Origin: Methanospirillum purgamenti | GTDB lineage: Archaea; Halobacteriota; Methanomicrobia; Methanomicrobiales; Methanospirillaceae | Length of the DNA stretch: 64,000 nucleotides | Reading direction: 5' to 3' (one strand) | Assembly: GCF_018502485.1 (NCBI RefSeq) | Contig: NZ_CP075546.1 | Shown: positions 36,156-45,170 of the stretch, one piece after another | Numbering within the stretch: position 1 is the first letter of the stretch | Layout: each line of letters begins with the position of its first letter | Program-made: the position numbers and the translations under genes | The notes under the pieces: generated by a model | Told to the model about the DNA's origin: nothing | Seen by the model: the letters and a program-made list of their open reading frames with translations, nothing else | The model's database searches: none

Positions 36156-36501
36156 ATTCTATTTATGTCATGTTTACAAGCCTAAAGGCGAAATATTTCC
36201 AGATACCAAAATATTAATATGAAGATTTTAAAGAGATTTAAGCCATTTGGTCAGTTAATTTTACTCTTTCTCCCTTATCTATAAAAACGTCATGATGTAG
36301 CCATCAGGCTCGATCTATGAAAAACAGTTAAGGTACCGAGCTTTACAAACTAATGGGCAGAGCAGGCTGTTCTAATTTTAGGATATAATCCTGGGAAAAA
36401 AACTAACCGTTAAATTGCTCTCGCAGGCTAAAGTGCGACTTTGATCGCGGATGACAAATTGGCCTGTTAGGCAATTCATCTGCCCATTATCTGTGATAAT
36501 T
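36156..36501 (+). ncRNA. IS110 left non-coding end, candidate bridge RNA
   Basis: IS110-family elements encode a structured bridge RNA in the non-coding end upstream of the transposase. Here ATGGGCAGA (36353-36361) is the exact reverse complement of TCTGCCCAT (36479-36487), so a 9-bp stem can close over about 135 bases with further small hairpins inside (for example GCCTGTTAGGC near 36462). The RNA boundaries are not determined. Confidence 0.4.
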
Positions 36502-37746
36502 ATGACTGAGCAACTTCAAATAGCCGCTGGTCTTGACCTTCACAAGTCTTTTCTTATTGCCACGATCCTGACATTAACTGGCGAAAAAATTGTAGACCGC
36601 TTTAACCGAACACAACCTGGATTAATGGCATTAAAGAATTGGATCGTGACCCATAATGTTCAGACAGTAGGATGTGAATCAACAAGTGATTATTGGATTC
36701 AGATTTACGATCTTCTTAGTCCAATCTGTGATGTGATTGTAGGAAATGCACGGGACATGAAAGCTCTCTCACATAAAAAAACAGATAAGATCGATTCTGA
36801 GTTTATTGCCAGTATTACTCTGAAAGGAATGATTTATCCCTCACGAATATTTCCCAGAGAACATCGTGAATTTCGTTCAACGATTCGTTTAAGACATAAA
36901 TTAGTTCAAAAGCGTTCATCCATCAAGAATGAAATCCATCATATTCTTGATTCAGAGTTATTCCGACTCTCTTCAGTTTTATCGGACATTTTTGGTAAAT
37001 CGGGTATTTTAATCATGAGAGGGATTCTCAATAATATTGCAATTGACGACATTGTGAGTCTTCTCCCTGCATCAGTTACGAAGAAAGAAGAAGCATTAAG
37101 AGAAGTTTTAGAAACTACACTCTCTGAAGGTGCACTAGAACGACTTGCTTCATGTCTTCAGATAATAAAGATTCTGAATGAGGAAATTGCCAGTTTAACA
37201 AAAATTTCTACGAACTATGCAGCATCTAATTTTCCAAGGGAATTTGAAATACTTAAATCCGTTCCAGGAATTGGAGATATTGTTGCAATCACCCTTCTTG
37301 CAGAAATTGGAGATGTAAGAGATTTTTCCTCAGGGGATAAATTATCAAGTTGGTTAGGGATGGTACCCAGAGTATACCAATCTGCTGATAAACTTCGAAC
37401 AGGATCAATCACTAAGCGGGGTTCGAAGATTGCCAGATGGATTCTTATTCAGGCAGCACATGCAGCAGTCAAGGCAAGGGATAACGATCTCAAAACGTTC
37501 TATTCCTCAAAAAAGGACATTATTGGTGCTGGGAAAGCTATTGTTAGTGTCGCAAGAAAGATGGTAGTCATTATCTGGCATCTTTTGACGAATGATGAAA
37601 TTTACGAAGACACTCAGTATAAATTAATGAAGCAGTCAAAAAAAGTCTATATTAAGATTCCGAAAAAAACTTCGATTGAGGAAGTTTTACGATTATTAAG
37701 TGAGGCAGCAGTAATTCTTAAAGAACCAGACCCAGAAACTGGTTAA
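36502..37746 (+). CDS. IS110-family transposase (RuvC-like DEDD)
   Basis: ATG 36502 is preferred (MTEQLQIAAGLDLHKSFLIA); 414 aa. The DEDD catalytic domain has GLDLHKS and VGCESTSDY near the N-terminus and NARDMKALSHKKTDKIDSEF as the third motif. The C-terminal transposase_20 domain has ILKSVPGIGDIVAITLLAEI and KRGSKIARWILIQAAHAAVK with the catalytic Ser (GSITKRGS). Members use a bridge RNA for target choice. Full length and intact. The element borders are not visible by repeats, as expected for IS110. Confidence 0.93.
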   Translation: MTEQLQIAAGLDLHKSFLIATILTLTGEKIVDRFNRTQPGLMALKNWIVTHNVQTVGCESTSDYWIQIYDLLSPICDVIVGNARDMKALSHKKTDKIDSEFIASITLKGMIYPSRIFPREHREFRSTIRLRHKLVQKRSSIKNEIHHILDSELFRLSSVLSDIFGKSGILIMRGILNNIAIDDIVSLLPASVTKKEEALREVLETTLSEGALERLASCLQIIKILNEEIASLTKISTNYAASNFPREFEILKSVPGIGDIVAITLLAEIGDVRDFSSGDKLSSWLGMVPRVYQSADKLRTGSITKRGSKIARWILIQAAHAAVKARDNDLKTFYSSKKDIIGAGKAIVSVARKMVVIIWHLLTNDEIYEDTQYKLMKQSKKVYIKIPKKTSIEEVLRLLSEAAVILKEPDPETG

Positions 37747-37770
37747 CCCGATCTAGTTGACCGGGTTTTT
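37745..37770 (+). terminator. Hairpin at the IS110 3' end
   Basis: AACCCG and CGGGTT form a 6-bp stem with an 11-base loop, followed by T's, overlapping the transposase stop codon. It may end the transposase transcript or belong to the right end of the element. Confidence 0.45.
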
Positions 37771-38018
37771 CATGACAAATATCATAACATGCACGAAAAT
37801 CTTCCATTAAGAAAGGGAATCGATAGGCAAAAGGTTAATAAATATATGCAAATCAGAACTGCATAGCAAATCTTTTTATTTAATAACATATCTGAATCAG
37901 ATATATTCCAATGAAAAAGTGACAGGACACTGAGAGACAAGAACAGAATAATGGAATGCTTCAGTATTCCACACATATCAAATTAATGAAAAGGAGGTAG
38001 ATTATATCCAATCTGATT

Positions 38019-38372
38019 TTGTGTGAATGTGGTGAGATTATTGACGGTGATACCTTCAAGGACTACATAAAGACTTCTTCGAATCCATCCACTGTTACCT
38101 TTGGACATTGCAGATGTGGCCTCATTTTCAATAAGATAGATGGAAAAGGTTTAAAAAAATACTCCTCCAAAAAAGAACTTAAGATTATTGCAGCCAGGTT
38201 TGCGCATAAAAGGAATTTGAATGATGTGGAGACAGGTAAATTTCTCGCAATTGTTGACCGGATTAAATCATCGGGTAATTATTCAGATGCTGAAGTGGTG
38301 GTAAAATCACTCAATCTCTATCATTGTGGGTGTTTTAATACTCCTGAAGGATTGAGTACGGTTTCAAGTTAA
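38019..38372 (+). CDS. Zn-ribbon-like small protein, 117 aa
   Basis: The frame CECGEIIDGDTFKDYIKTSS, FGHCRCGLIFN, and YHCGCFNTP has three C-x-C groups, suggesting metal binding. The start is uncertain: TTG 38019 is used here, but AGGAGGT at 37992-37998 suits an ATA/ATT at 38001-38006 instead. It lies between the IS110 element and the large cluster. No family recognised. Confidence 0.5.
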   Translation: MCECGEIIDGDTFKDYIKTSSNPSTVTFGHCRCGLIFNKIDGKGLKKYSSKKELKIIAARFAHKRNLNDVETGKFLAIVDRIKSSGNYSDAEVVVKSLNLYHCGCFNTPEGLSTVSS

Positions 38373-38924
38373 AAACACTACTTTCGATGAATAAACCAGG
38401 ACTTAAGACCACCAAAACAAACAGAATTTTGCATATGTGACACCATTGCTTATTACTTTTCCTTATATCTTTCTATACATGGTTTTCCATAAGCGCTGTG
38501 GTTTGAAACCTGGTTTTCGGTGATATTTTCAAAAAAAAGATCCAAAAATTCTAAACACCGGTTTGTTCTAAAAAATTATAATTCACATATATGACAAGAT
38601 ATATTTTGTCAATTTTTTAAGTATTTCAGATTTAACTCATAAATTACGAATAAAAATGAGTTAAAATAGCAATTATTACAATATTTATATCTATAAATAA
38701 CAGATAAACGGGGCAAACACATATATAGGTGGTTGAGATAGTGTGATATAAGCATCTTATTACGAGGGGCGAGAGAATGGTCTATGAAACCCTTCCTGAT
38801 GAGTTATGACTATTTTTTTTGTAATGTTTCTGTTTATGACTACGTCATTTCAGTCAATAATAGTCTGAAATAAAATCCGATTATTTGGATTATTGCATAC
38901 TTTTTATATCGGATGAGGATAAGT
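38373..38924. promoter_or_regulatory. AT-rich 550-bp upstream region of the eight-gene cluster with two palindromes
   Basis: GACAAGATATATTTTGTC (38593-38610) is a nearly perfect palindrome of 18 bp. TTAACTCAT (38632-38640) and ATGAGTTAA (38656-38664) form a 9-bp inverted repeat. No gene is seen. The stretch should hold the promoter and possible operators of the operon. Confidence 0.5.
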
Positions 38925-40826
38925 ATGACATCTAGAATTAAGCAATTTGAAAAATTTGATAGGTATTCAGAAAATATTCGTTCTCTGTCTCAACCTCGAG
39001 TGAACATCGGTCGAATCCGAAAGATAGATGAATATGCTCTGATCCAGATTGACACTCTTGAAAAAGCATTTACGAGAAAGTGTTTTAAAGTGGATAATCT
39101 GAAAGGGATTTTTCAATTTTCTATTCCATCATCAGTTAATAAGGATTTTCGAGATATAGAAAATCTCTCAATTGAATGGATTTTAGAGAATGAAAGTGAA
39201 AAACGCATTTTTGAATCAAAACTAATTCATGACATATCATCCTCAGAAGAGGACCCGAATCTTATTAGTTTGGCAGAATTTTATATCCATTCGAATGATC
39301 CTGAGTTGTTTTATAAACTGAATAATCTGATAACCAACAGTGATATATTTGATAACAATGCGAAGATACTTGTCTCATCTTCTTCAATTCTGGGGTATTT
39401 ATTTTCCATTGCAGTTACCAGGAAGAAAAGGACTACTCCAGATGGAATCCTTGAATATATCCTTGAAGAGGATTCAGGAGGAATAAAACTCCTATATGAT
39501 TATGTTATCACAAAAACAGGAAATGAGATCATTACTTCAAATAGTATATACATCGGAACATCTATGGATGTAATCGTCTCAAAACTTAAAAATACGAATT
39601 ATTATTTTGATGATCCCACATTTGCAGAAAAGGTAAGTAATCTGATTCATAATCAGGTATCGAACAAAGATGTTTATGCATTATTGGATAAATTCAAGAA
39701 AGAACTGGATATTGAACTGAGTGATAATGATACCTGGGAATTAATTGCCTTCATAAACCAATCGACAATAAAAATTAACGAAAGTAATTACCTGTATTTT
39801 CTCCCGAACGCACTTTTTGAGATAAGAAATAACGGAAAATCGTATATTCCTATTACCGGAGCAACGATAACCAAATCTGAATTTTCACTGACCTATTACG
39901 AAGAAGAGGAAGCATACGCGACCATTAGCCAGGAAAACATTCAATGTGCAGCTATGTTGTTTTATGTGATGACATTGGGAGATGAACTGGGGATTTTTAA
40001 TGTTGTGAGCATGATGGCAACAAATCACTTGGTTCAAGGCTCCTTGGATATCCGTAATAAAGACCTTCTAAACGATTTCCAATTATATGCATATAACGAC
40101 AAATTCAGGGATTTAATCACAAAAAATTTGCATTCAAAGTCTGATCCCCAGGAACGTATGATGTTTTACAAGATGGTTTTTAATCAGGGGAGTGGCGAAC
40201 CCATGGAGGGTATGTCTGTGAATGAAGAATTTCTCCCTCTCTGGCAGGCATTGATATATGAATGTTTGTTATTCCTGGATAAAGCGGACCAAAGTACAAA
40301 TCCTTACCAGTATATCTCCAAAAACGGAATTATTCAGGCAATAGAAGATTTACAGTATAATCTATCAAATTATTGTATTGGTTTGGTAAAAGTCTTCACG
40401 CCGATGTTCAAAAAAGAACTAGATTTTATTATCGAACAATTCCTGAATAACCAGTCGTTAAAGGAACAGGTGGGTCTTTCCGGATCATCCATGTGGATGG
40501 TTTTAGAAAACCTCTACAAGACTCAGGAAAATGTTCGGATGAGTTCATACAAACCTATCGCTGCAAACCTGCTTCGGAATAAAGCCAAAGTTGGCCACCG
40601 GATACTTGAGCTTATTGGACAATTCACTCCCTCCTCTTTTTACCAGGACCAGTTCTTTTCCGATTTCATAACGACCGTTGATGCGTATAACAAGGTGAAT
40701 TCGAAGATAGAAAAAATCCGAAACGGATCCAGCACGATAGTAAATCCTGCAGATAGATTACTGGCTGCCAGGAATTACTATCCTAACCCGGAGAAAACAC
40801 CTCTTGGTGATGAATGGAATTTTTAA
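38925..40826 (+). CDS. Cluster protein A, 633 aa, unknown function
   Basis: First gene of the eight-gene cluster. ATG 38925 has GAGG 5 bases upstream and is preferred to ATG 38913. No signal peptide or clear TM helix. The predicted content is mainly helical with long surface-charged segments (NNLITNSDIFDNNAKILVSS). No domain is recognised. Composition is AT-rich. The 34-bp gap to the next gene supports one transcript. By size and position it could be a scaffold or structural component. Confidence 0.6.
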   Translation: MTSRIKQFEKFDRYSENIRSLSQPRVNIGRIRKIDEYALIQIDTLEKAFTRKCFKVDNLKGIFQFSIPSSVNKDFRDIENLSIEWILENESEKRIFESKLIHDISSSEEDPNLISLAEFYIHSNDPELFYKLNNLITNSDIFDNNAKILVSSSSILGYLFSIAVTRKKRTTPDGILEYILEEDSGGIKLLYDYVITKTGNEIITSNSIYIGTSMDVIVSKLKNTNYYFDDPTFAEKVSNLIHNQVSNKDVYALLDKFKKELDIELSDNDTWELIAFINQSTIKINESNYLYFLPNALFEIRNNGKSYIPITGATITKSEFSLTYYEEEEAYATISQENIQCAAMLFYVMTLGDELGIFNVVSMMATNHLVQGSLDIRNKDLLNDFQLYAYNDKFRDLITKNLHSKSDPQERMMFYKMVFNQGSGEPMEGMSVNEEFLPLWQALIYECLLFLDKADQSTNPYQYISKNGIIQAIEDLQYNLSNYCIGLVKVFTPMFKKELDFIIEQFLNNQSLKEQVGLSGSSMWMVLENLYKTQENVRMSSYKPIAANLLRNKAKVGHRILELIGQFTPSSFYQDQFFSDFITTVDAYNKVNSKIEKIRNGSSTIVNPADRLLAARNYYPNPEKTPLGDEWNF

Positions 40827-40860
40827 CTATTCCCGTATTTAATCAATCAAGAGGACAATT

Positions 40861-41871
40861 ATGACGGAAATCATTACTAGACCTGAAATTAAAGAAGAAG
40901 CCAGAAGAAAAACCCGGGAGATTTTATCTGAGAATAAAGCCTACCTCTCCCTTCCTATACATGATCAACGTGAGATTTACCTCAGTCTTATCGAAGAGAA
41001 TGTGGCAGATCTGAATAAGCAATTCGGTCTGGCAAGACCCATGGGTGATTCTGGAGCAGATATGGGGTACAAGGGTTTTGATCCAGGATTTGACAAATCC
41101 GTGGATGCTTTTGAAGATCTCGTTGATTCTGTTGATTTTCCTAAATTTGTCGCTGATCTCCTGAAAGGAGTATTTGACGCAAATATCTCAGTGATGAAAG
41201 CACAGACTGATTCATACATCAAATTGCTGAAAGAAGCCACAAAGGGAATTGCTGATTTTATTAAGGATATTGGAGATGATGATACCTTTGCATATCTGGC
41301 AGAAACCAAAAAAGAACAATTTAATATTTTGATGGAAACACAACCAGATGGCTCGAGTAAAATGGCTTTAACAGATCCACAAGGAGAAAAAGTAGATCCG
41401 GAGGACACCGAAGTAAAAGCCAAAATCATGGAAGCAAAAATTTCCATGGCAAAAGAGCACCGTGCAGCATTGCGTGAAGTTATTCTTATGGGAGTAACCA
41501 GGCTGGTTGTTGAAAAAGGGGAAGTAGAAGCTGCTGTTGAATATAAAATAACGGCAAAACGTGAAAGTAAGGTAAAAAAAGAAAATAAAAACATTAATGT
41601 ATTAAGTGCAGGGGGGAGCATTGGATTTTTTGGAATCGGTGGAAATATATCAGTAACAAATACCAACATCAGCATCAACACCTCTTCGAAAGAAGCAAAA
41701 GATGAAATGTCAGCGAAATTGATGGGCAAAGTAAATATCAAGTTCAAAACAGACTACTTTAAACTAGACAATTTTGCCCAGATGTATGGTGAGGGAGGGA
41801 TTGCTGCAATAAAACAGGGTGGGCAACCAGCACCTGTTCAAGCTGCACCAACTCAACCAGTACCGCCTTGA
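40861..41871 (+). CDS. Cluster protein B, 336 aa, unknown, helical with Gly/Pro-rich tail
   Basis: AGAGGA precedes ATG 40861. The N-terminal two thirds are helical; the segment SVDFPKFVADLLKGVFDANI may start a conserved helical domain. From about residue 245 a Gly-rich stretch (NINVLSAGGSIGFFGIGGNI) with alternating small residues suggests β-structure, and the end (GGQPAPVQAAPTQPVPP) is Pro/Gln-rich. No signal peptide. From memory I believe relatives exist in bacterial genomes, but I cannot verify this. Function unknown; it could be a particle-forming or adaptor protein. Confidence 0.6.
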   Translation: MTEIITRPEIKEEARRKTREILSENKAYLSLPIHDQREIYLSLIEENVADLNKQFGLARPMGDSGADMGYKGFDPGFDKSVDAFEDLVDSVDFPKFVADLLKGVFDANISVMKAQTDSYIKLLKEATKGIADFIKDIGDDDTFAYLAETKKEQFNILMETQPDGSSKMALTDPQGEKVDPEDTEVKAKIMEAKISMAKEHRAALREVILMGVTRLVVEKGEVEAAVEYKITAKRESKVKKENKNINVLSAGGSIGFFGIGGNISVTNTNISINTSSKEAKDEMSAKLMGKVNIKFKTDYFKLDNFAQMYGEGGIAAIKQGGQPAPVQAAPTQPVPP

Positions 41872-41910
41872 CAGATGTAAGATCTCTTATGAGAAAATAA
41901 TTTGTGGAAT

Positions 41911-44136
41911 ATGGCCCTGGCTTTTATAACATTTGCTGGAATAACTGGAGATTCAGCAGATTTTGAACTGGATATAGGGTCAAATCGGTTTTATACGTAT
42001 AAAATCGGGAAGAAAATAACCACATTAAATGGATTAAAAGTTGTTGATGAACGAGTTTACGAAAGCCCTTTTCTTCCAGGGCCTGACCTGCAAGTAGTTG
42101 GATATAAATTTCCAGTGCAGATACCAATCAGATTATTTTCTAATCAAGCACCATACATACAAATATTTAGTTATTATGACAAAAATAAAAAATCTCCTGC
42201 TGTATCCAACATCGTACATGTATATCCTCTTTTGAATATCGGAGATGACCTGTTTCTTGAGAAATCGCTCTCGGGTGATTGTATGGAGGCACAAAAATTT
42301 CAAAAATCAGTTTTCTGGCAGAATGGATGCCAAAATACCTGCAGGGTATGTTCATTCTCATTTATGGAAGATTCAAAGGGATATGATCGGTTCAGAGAAC
42401 ATATCATCAAAGCAGCCCGGATAATTTCTCCATCAACTCCGACTCAACTCAATCATCCAGCAGGAGAACAATATAGGCACAGTGATAATAATGATTTCAT
42501 TGTCCGTCTCATCGCCAGTATCCAAAGTGCTACACAAAATGGGGATAAAAAAAGGTTTATTCCATTATATCCGCCACATTCATTGTCAAAATTTTGTTCA
42601 TATTCTAAAAGACCACAAGGATTTGTTAAAAATTACTATACTCCGGTAAAAAAGCGGAATTATTATCCGGATTTAGGATTTATGGGGAATATGAATCAGG
42701 GATCACCGCTGATGTCATCTGATGCCCGGATACAGATTTTTACGCAGATATTGATGACATACCTGCGATTTATTCAGATGTTTGCTGATAACCCGGACAA
42801 ACTTGTCCATGTACTGGAGGAAGTCATTGGTAAGAAATATTTCTCTTACCCAACACAGTCCACGAACCAGAAATCCGGAGTTTTGACTAGTAATTCAAGG
42901 ATACCTGGCTCACTTTTCGAACAGTTTGTTTGGAAAATTAGTTCTGCTCTTGTTTATATGGATAGAACATTTGCTTTTAGCCATTCAATAAATCAGCCAG
43001 GATCATCAATAGTCATTGAAAAAGGGAGTTCTGTTTCTGTGAATGGAAAACCTAAATTTGTTTATTCAGGGAAGGAGAGTATTCTGTTTTCTGTTCATCT
43101 GAATATCAACTCCGGTCTGGAAAAAGAAAAAAGAACCCGTGTAATAATCTATCTGGTCATAAAAGAACCCATACAAAATGAGGCAATTCTGCAGAAAAAA
43201 TACTTCCGAAAAGATGTTGTAGAAAAATCAGAATGGGAACTGGATCTTACTCCTCAAGAAATATCAAAATTACCAAAAAACAGGGATTTACTAGTAGTGC
43301 TTCGGTTTTCATACCTGGGTCCAGGTAATACGGTGATTGAAGGAGGAACTGATACATATCCTGTTTTTATCGCGAATGAATATTTTTTTAAATCAATCGG
43401 CAGTAAGGTAGGAGATCCAATCCCTCTGACCAATCGGAACAAGTATCGTAATTTTTGGAATAAAATCTGGGAAGGTGGAGGAATAACAAAAAAACGCTGG
43501 AAAATAGAGGTGAATACCAAATATTACATATATTTCAGATATGACCTGTCAACGAATGGACGCGTTGAGACGAGGATTATGCAAGCACAACAGGATCCGG
43601 ATTCTGACCGGGAGATGACCATCGAAGGAATGATGAAAAGCGGGCTAGAAGTCTCTCCGGATGAGTTGAATAACCTGATGTTAGTCTTGGGAAAGGGATC
43701 TTTTCTTGAGGATGCCCGGTTAAATTGCTTAAAAACGGATGAGATGAGTGGAGATTATAATTCTGAAGCACAAACCTTCATCAAACTCAAAGGAAAAGCA
43801 CATGAAACCGGAATAATTTGGACATATCCGGAAATCTGCCTGTATGAGTGTATTCTTTATAAAATTGATGAAATTACCTCCAATGGGCTGGTAACAAGGG
43901 TTTCAGAAGAAAAGGTAATTTTTCCAAAACTGGTCAGTATTCATTTTGTAGGAGAAAAAACTGAAAATTCAGCATCATTCATTGACGAAAAACCAGAGTC
44001 CGCAAAATCTGGGTCGGATAATATAAAAACCGAAAACATGGTTCAGTCTTCGAAAATACAAGGTTATAAACAAATTTTTGATATCATTGTAGAATTAAGA
44101 CCTGTCTGCCTGTCACCCATTATGAATCAGGAGTAA
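41911..44136 (+). CDS. Cluster protein C, 741 aa, unknown
   Basis: ATG 41911 is used; an in-frame TTG at 41902 exists. The opening FITFAGITGDSADFELDIGS looks like a conserved β-rich start, not a signal peptide. Two short Cys-rich stretches (CQNTCRVC) stand out near residue 150. The middle has helical segments and the rest has many β-strands. Largest unknown of the cluster. It ends 1 bp before the next ATG, preceded by an AGGAG inside its own end. Confidence 0.6.
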   Translation: MALAFITFAGITGDSADFELDIGSNRFYTYKIGKKITTLNGLKVVDERVYESPFLPGPDLQVVGYKFPVQIPIRLFSNQAPYIQIFSYYDKNKKSPAVSNIVHVYPLLNIGDDLFLEKSLSGDCMEAQKFQKSVFWQNGCQNTCRVCSFSFMEDSKGYDRFREHIIKAARIISPSTPTQLNHPAGEQYRHSDNNDFIVRLIASIQSATQNGDKKRFIPLYPPHSLSKFCSYSKRPQGFVKNYYTPVKKRNYYPDLGFMGNMNQGSPLMSSDARIQIFTQILMTYLRFIQMFADNPDKLVHVLEEVIGKKYFSYPTQSTNQKSGVLTSNSRIPGSLFEQFVWKISSALVYMDRTFAFSHSINQPGSSIVIEKGSSVSVNGKPKFVYSGKESILFSVHLNINSGLEKEKRTRVIIYLVIKEPIQNEAILQKKYFRKDVVEKSEWELDLTPQEISKLPKNRDLLVVLRFSYLGPGNTVIEGGTDTYPVFIANEYFFKSIGSKVGDPIPLTNRNKYRNFWNKIWEGGGITKKRWKIEVNTKYYIYFRYDLSTNGRVETRIMQAQQDPDSDREMTIEGMMKSGLEVSPDELNNLMLVLGKGSFLEDARLNCLKTDEMSGDYNSEAQTFIKLKGKAHETGIIWTYPEICLYECILYKIDEITSNGLVTRVSEEKVIFPKLVSIHFVGEKTENSASFIDEKPESAKSGSDNIKTENMVQSSKIQGYKQIFDIIVELRPVCLSPIMNQE

Positions 44137-44137
44137 C

Positions 44138-44419
44138 ATGGACCCTGCATATCTTCGTCTTTTTGAACATATTCTTGCCCTGGCTGATATACATGATGAC
44201 CCGCTGATTGATAAAACAACAGGTTTTCGGATGGATTTAGACGAACTCATGACCGAGATGCCCGTTGAAATGGATATTTCTGTTAACTCTTCTGGTTTGG
44301 TATTTCTTGGGTCCTCTCCACCGATGTATTATGCTGATACGTCAATTCAGCCGGTATATCATTTGATGAAGATTGTGGTTGTAGCAGAAAAGAACGATTC
44401 TTATGGAAATGCAAAATAA
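44138..44419 (+). CDS. Cluster protein D, 93 aa, unknown
   Basis: The ATG at 44138 follows AGGAGTAAC and the previous stop by 1 base, so coupling is likely. The protein is small and acidic (MDLDELMTEMPVEMDISVNS). It overlaps the next gene by 17 bp. It could be an assembly or immunity-like partner; no evidence beyond position. Confidence 0.6.
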   Translation: MDPAYLRLFEHILALADIHDDPLIDKTTGFRMDLDELMTEMPVEMDISVNSSGLVFLGSSPPMYYADTSIQPVYHLMKIVVVAEKNDSYGNAK

Positions 44420-45170
44420 ACCCTGGAATCTCGAATCTTTTATTGATGCTCTTGTAATGGAACTAGATAAGACGAGAGAAATCCTGGCAATAAAGGCAAT
44501 CAACAAACCACTCTCTTACTCGGTAAAAGATATGGCTTTGGATCTTCAGATATTTCCTATATATGACGGAGATTCAGTCTTTTTTACTACTGCCAAACCA
44601 GGAGAACTTGGTTCATCGAAGATAACTCTCAATCTGGGTTCAATAACTGATCAGGTAGTCAGAGTCACATCAACGAAATTACCTACCAGGGATGATGCCT
44701 CTATTGATAAGATTGATCTTGATGAAACCACGAAGAAAGAACTGAAGAAGATTGGTATTAATTCAATCAGAGATCTGGAGGAAATTGAAAAGAAGAATGT
44801 AGACATTCAGAAGATTACCTCAAATAAAAAAATTGATTATACAAATCTTGCAAATTTGGTTAAAAAGGCGAAAAGAAACCGAATTCCTCCAGAAATAAAA
44901 AATATCAGCATGAGTATGGAAAATGGCAGACCGTTCATATTAATTGAAGGAAAGAATCTGGCAATTCAGGATGATTTTAATCCTGTTGCAATTCTCAACC
45001 ATGAGATAGCCGGAATCGTCTCCTGTAATCCCGGATTTGTAAAGATAGACATTACAGACAAGGAACTGACAAATCAGGATAATGAACTGGTTCTTGCTCT
45101 GGATCCATACTCGGTTTTGAAAGTGAGGATGAAAGAAAAGGGTAATGAGGATACGTACAATGCAACATAA
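44403..45170 (+). CDS. Cluster protein E, 255 aa, HhH-like and TIG-like domains
   Basis: The N-terminal third has KPLSYSVKDMALDLQIFPIY and DGDSVFFTTAKP, a β-rich conserved-looking block. Residues 110-165 (DETTKKELKKIGINSIRDLE and NVDIQKITSNKKI) look like a helix-hairpin-helix unit. The C-terminal part (IKNISMSMENGRPFILIEGK and DNELVLALDPYSVLKVRMK) resembles an Ig/TIG-like domain. No signal peptide. From memory similar proteins may occur in bacteria, but I cannot check this. It is probably an assembly or adaptor protein, not an enzyme. Confidence 0.65.
   Translation: MEMQNKPWNLESFIDALVMELDKTREILAIKAINKPLSYSVKDMALDLQIFPIYDGDSVFFTTAKPGELGSSKITLNLGSITDQVVRVTSTKLPTRDDASIDKIDLDETTKKELKKIGINSIRDLEEIEKKNVDIQKITSNKKIDYTNLANLVKKAKRNRIPPEIKNISMSMENGRPFILIEGKNLAIQDDFNPVAILNHEIAGIVSCNPGFVKIDITDKELTNQDNELVLALDPYSVLKVRMKEKGNEDTYNAT

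Noticed and set aside
40977..41747. 256-codon open frame on the minus strand
   Set aside because: Antisense shadow of cluster gene B; no SD, poor composition, and gene B fits its operon.
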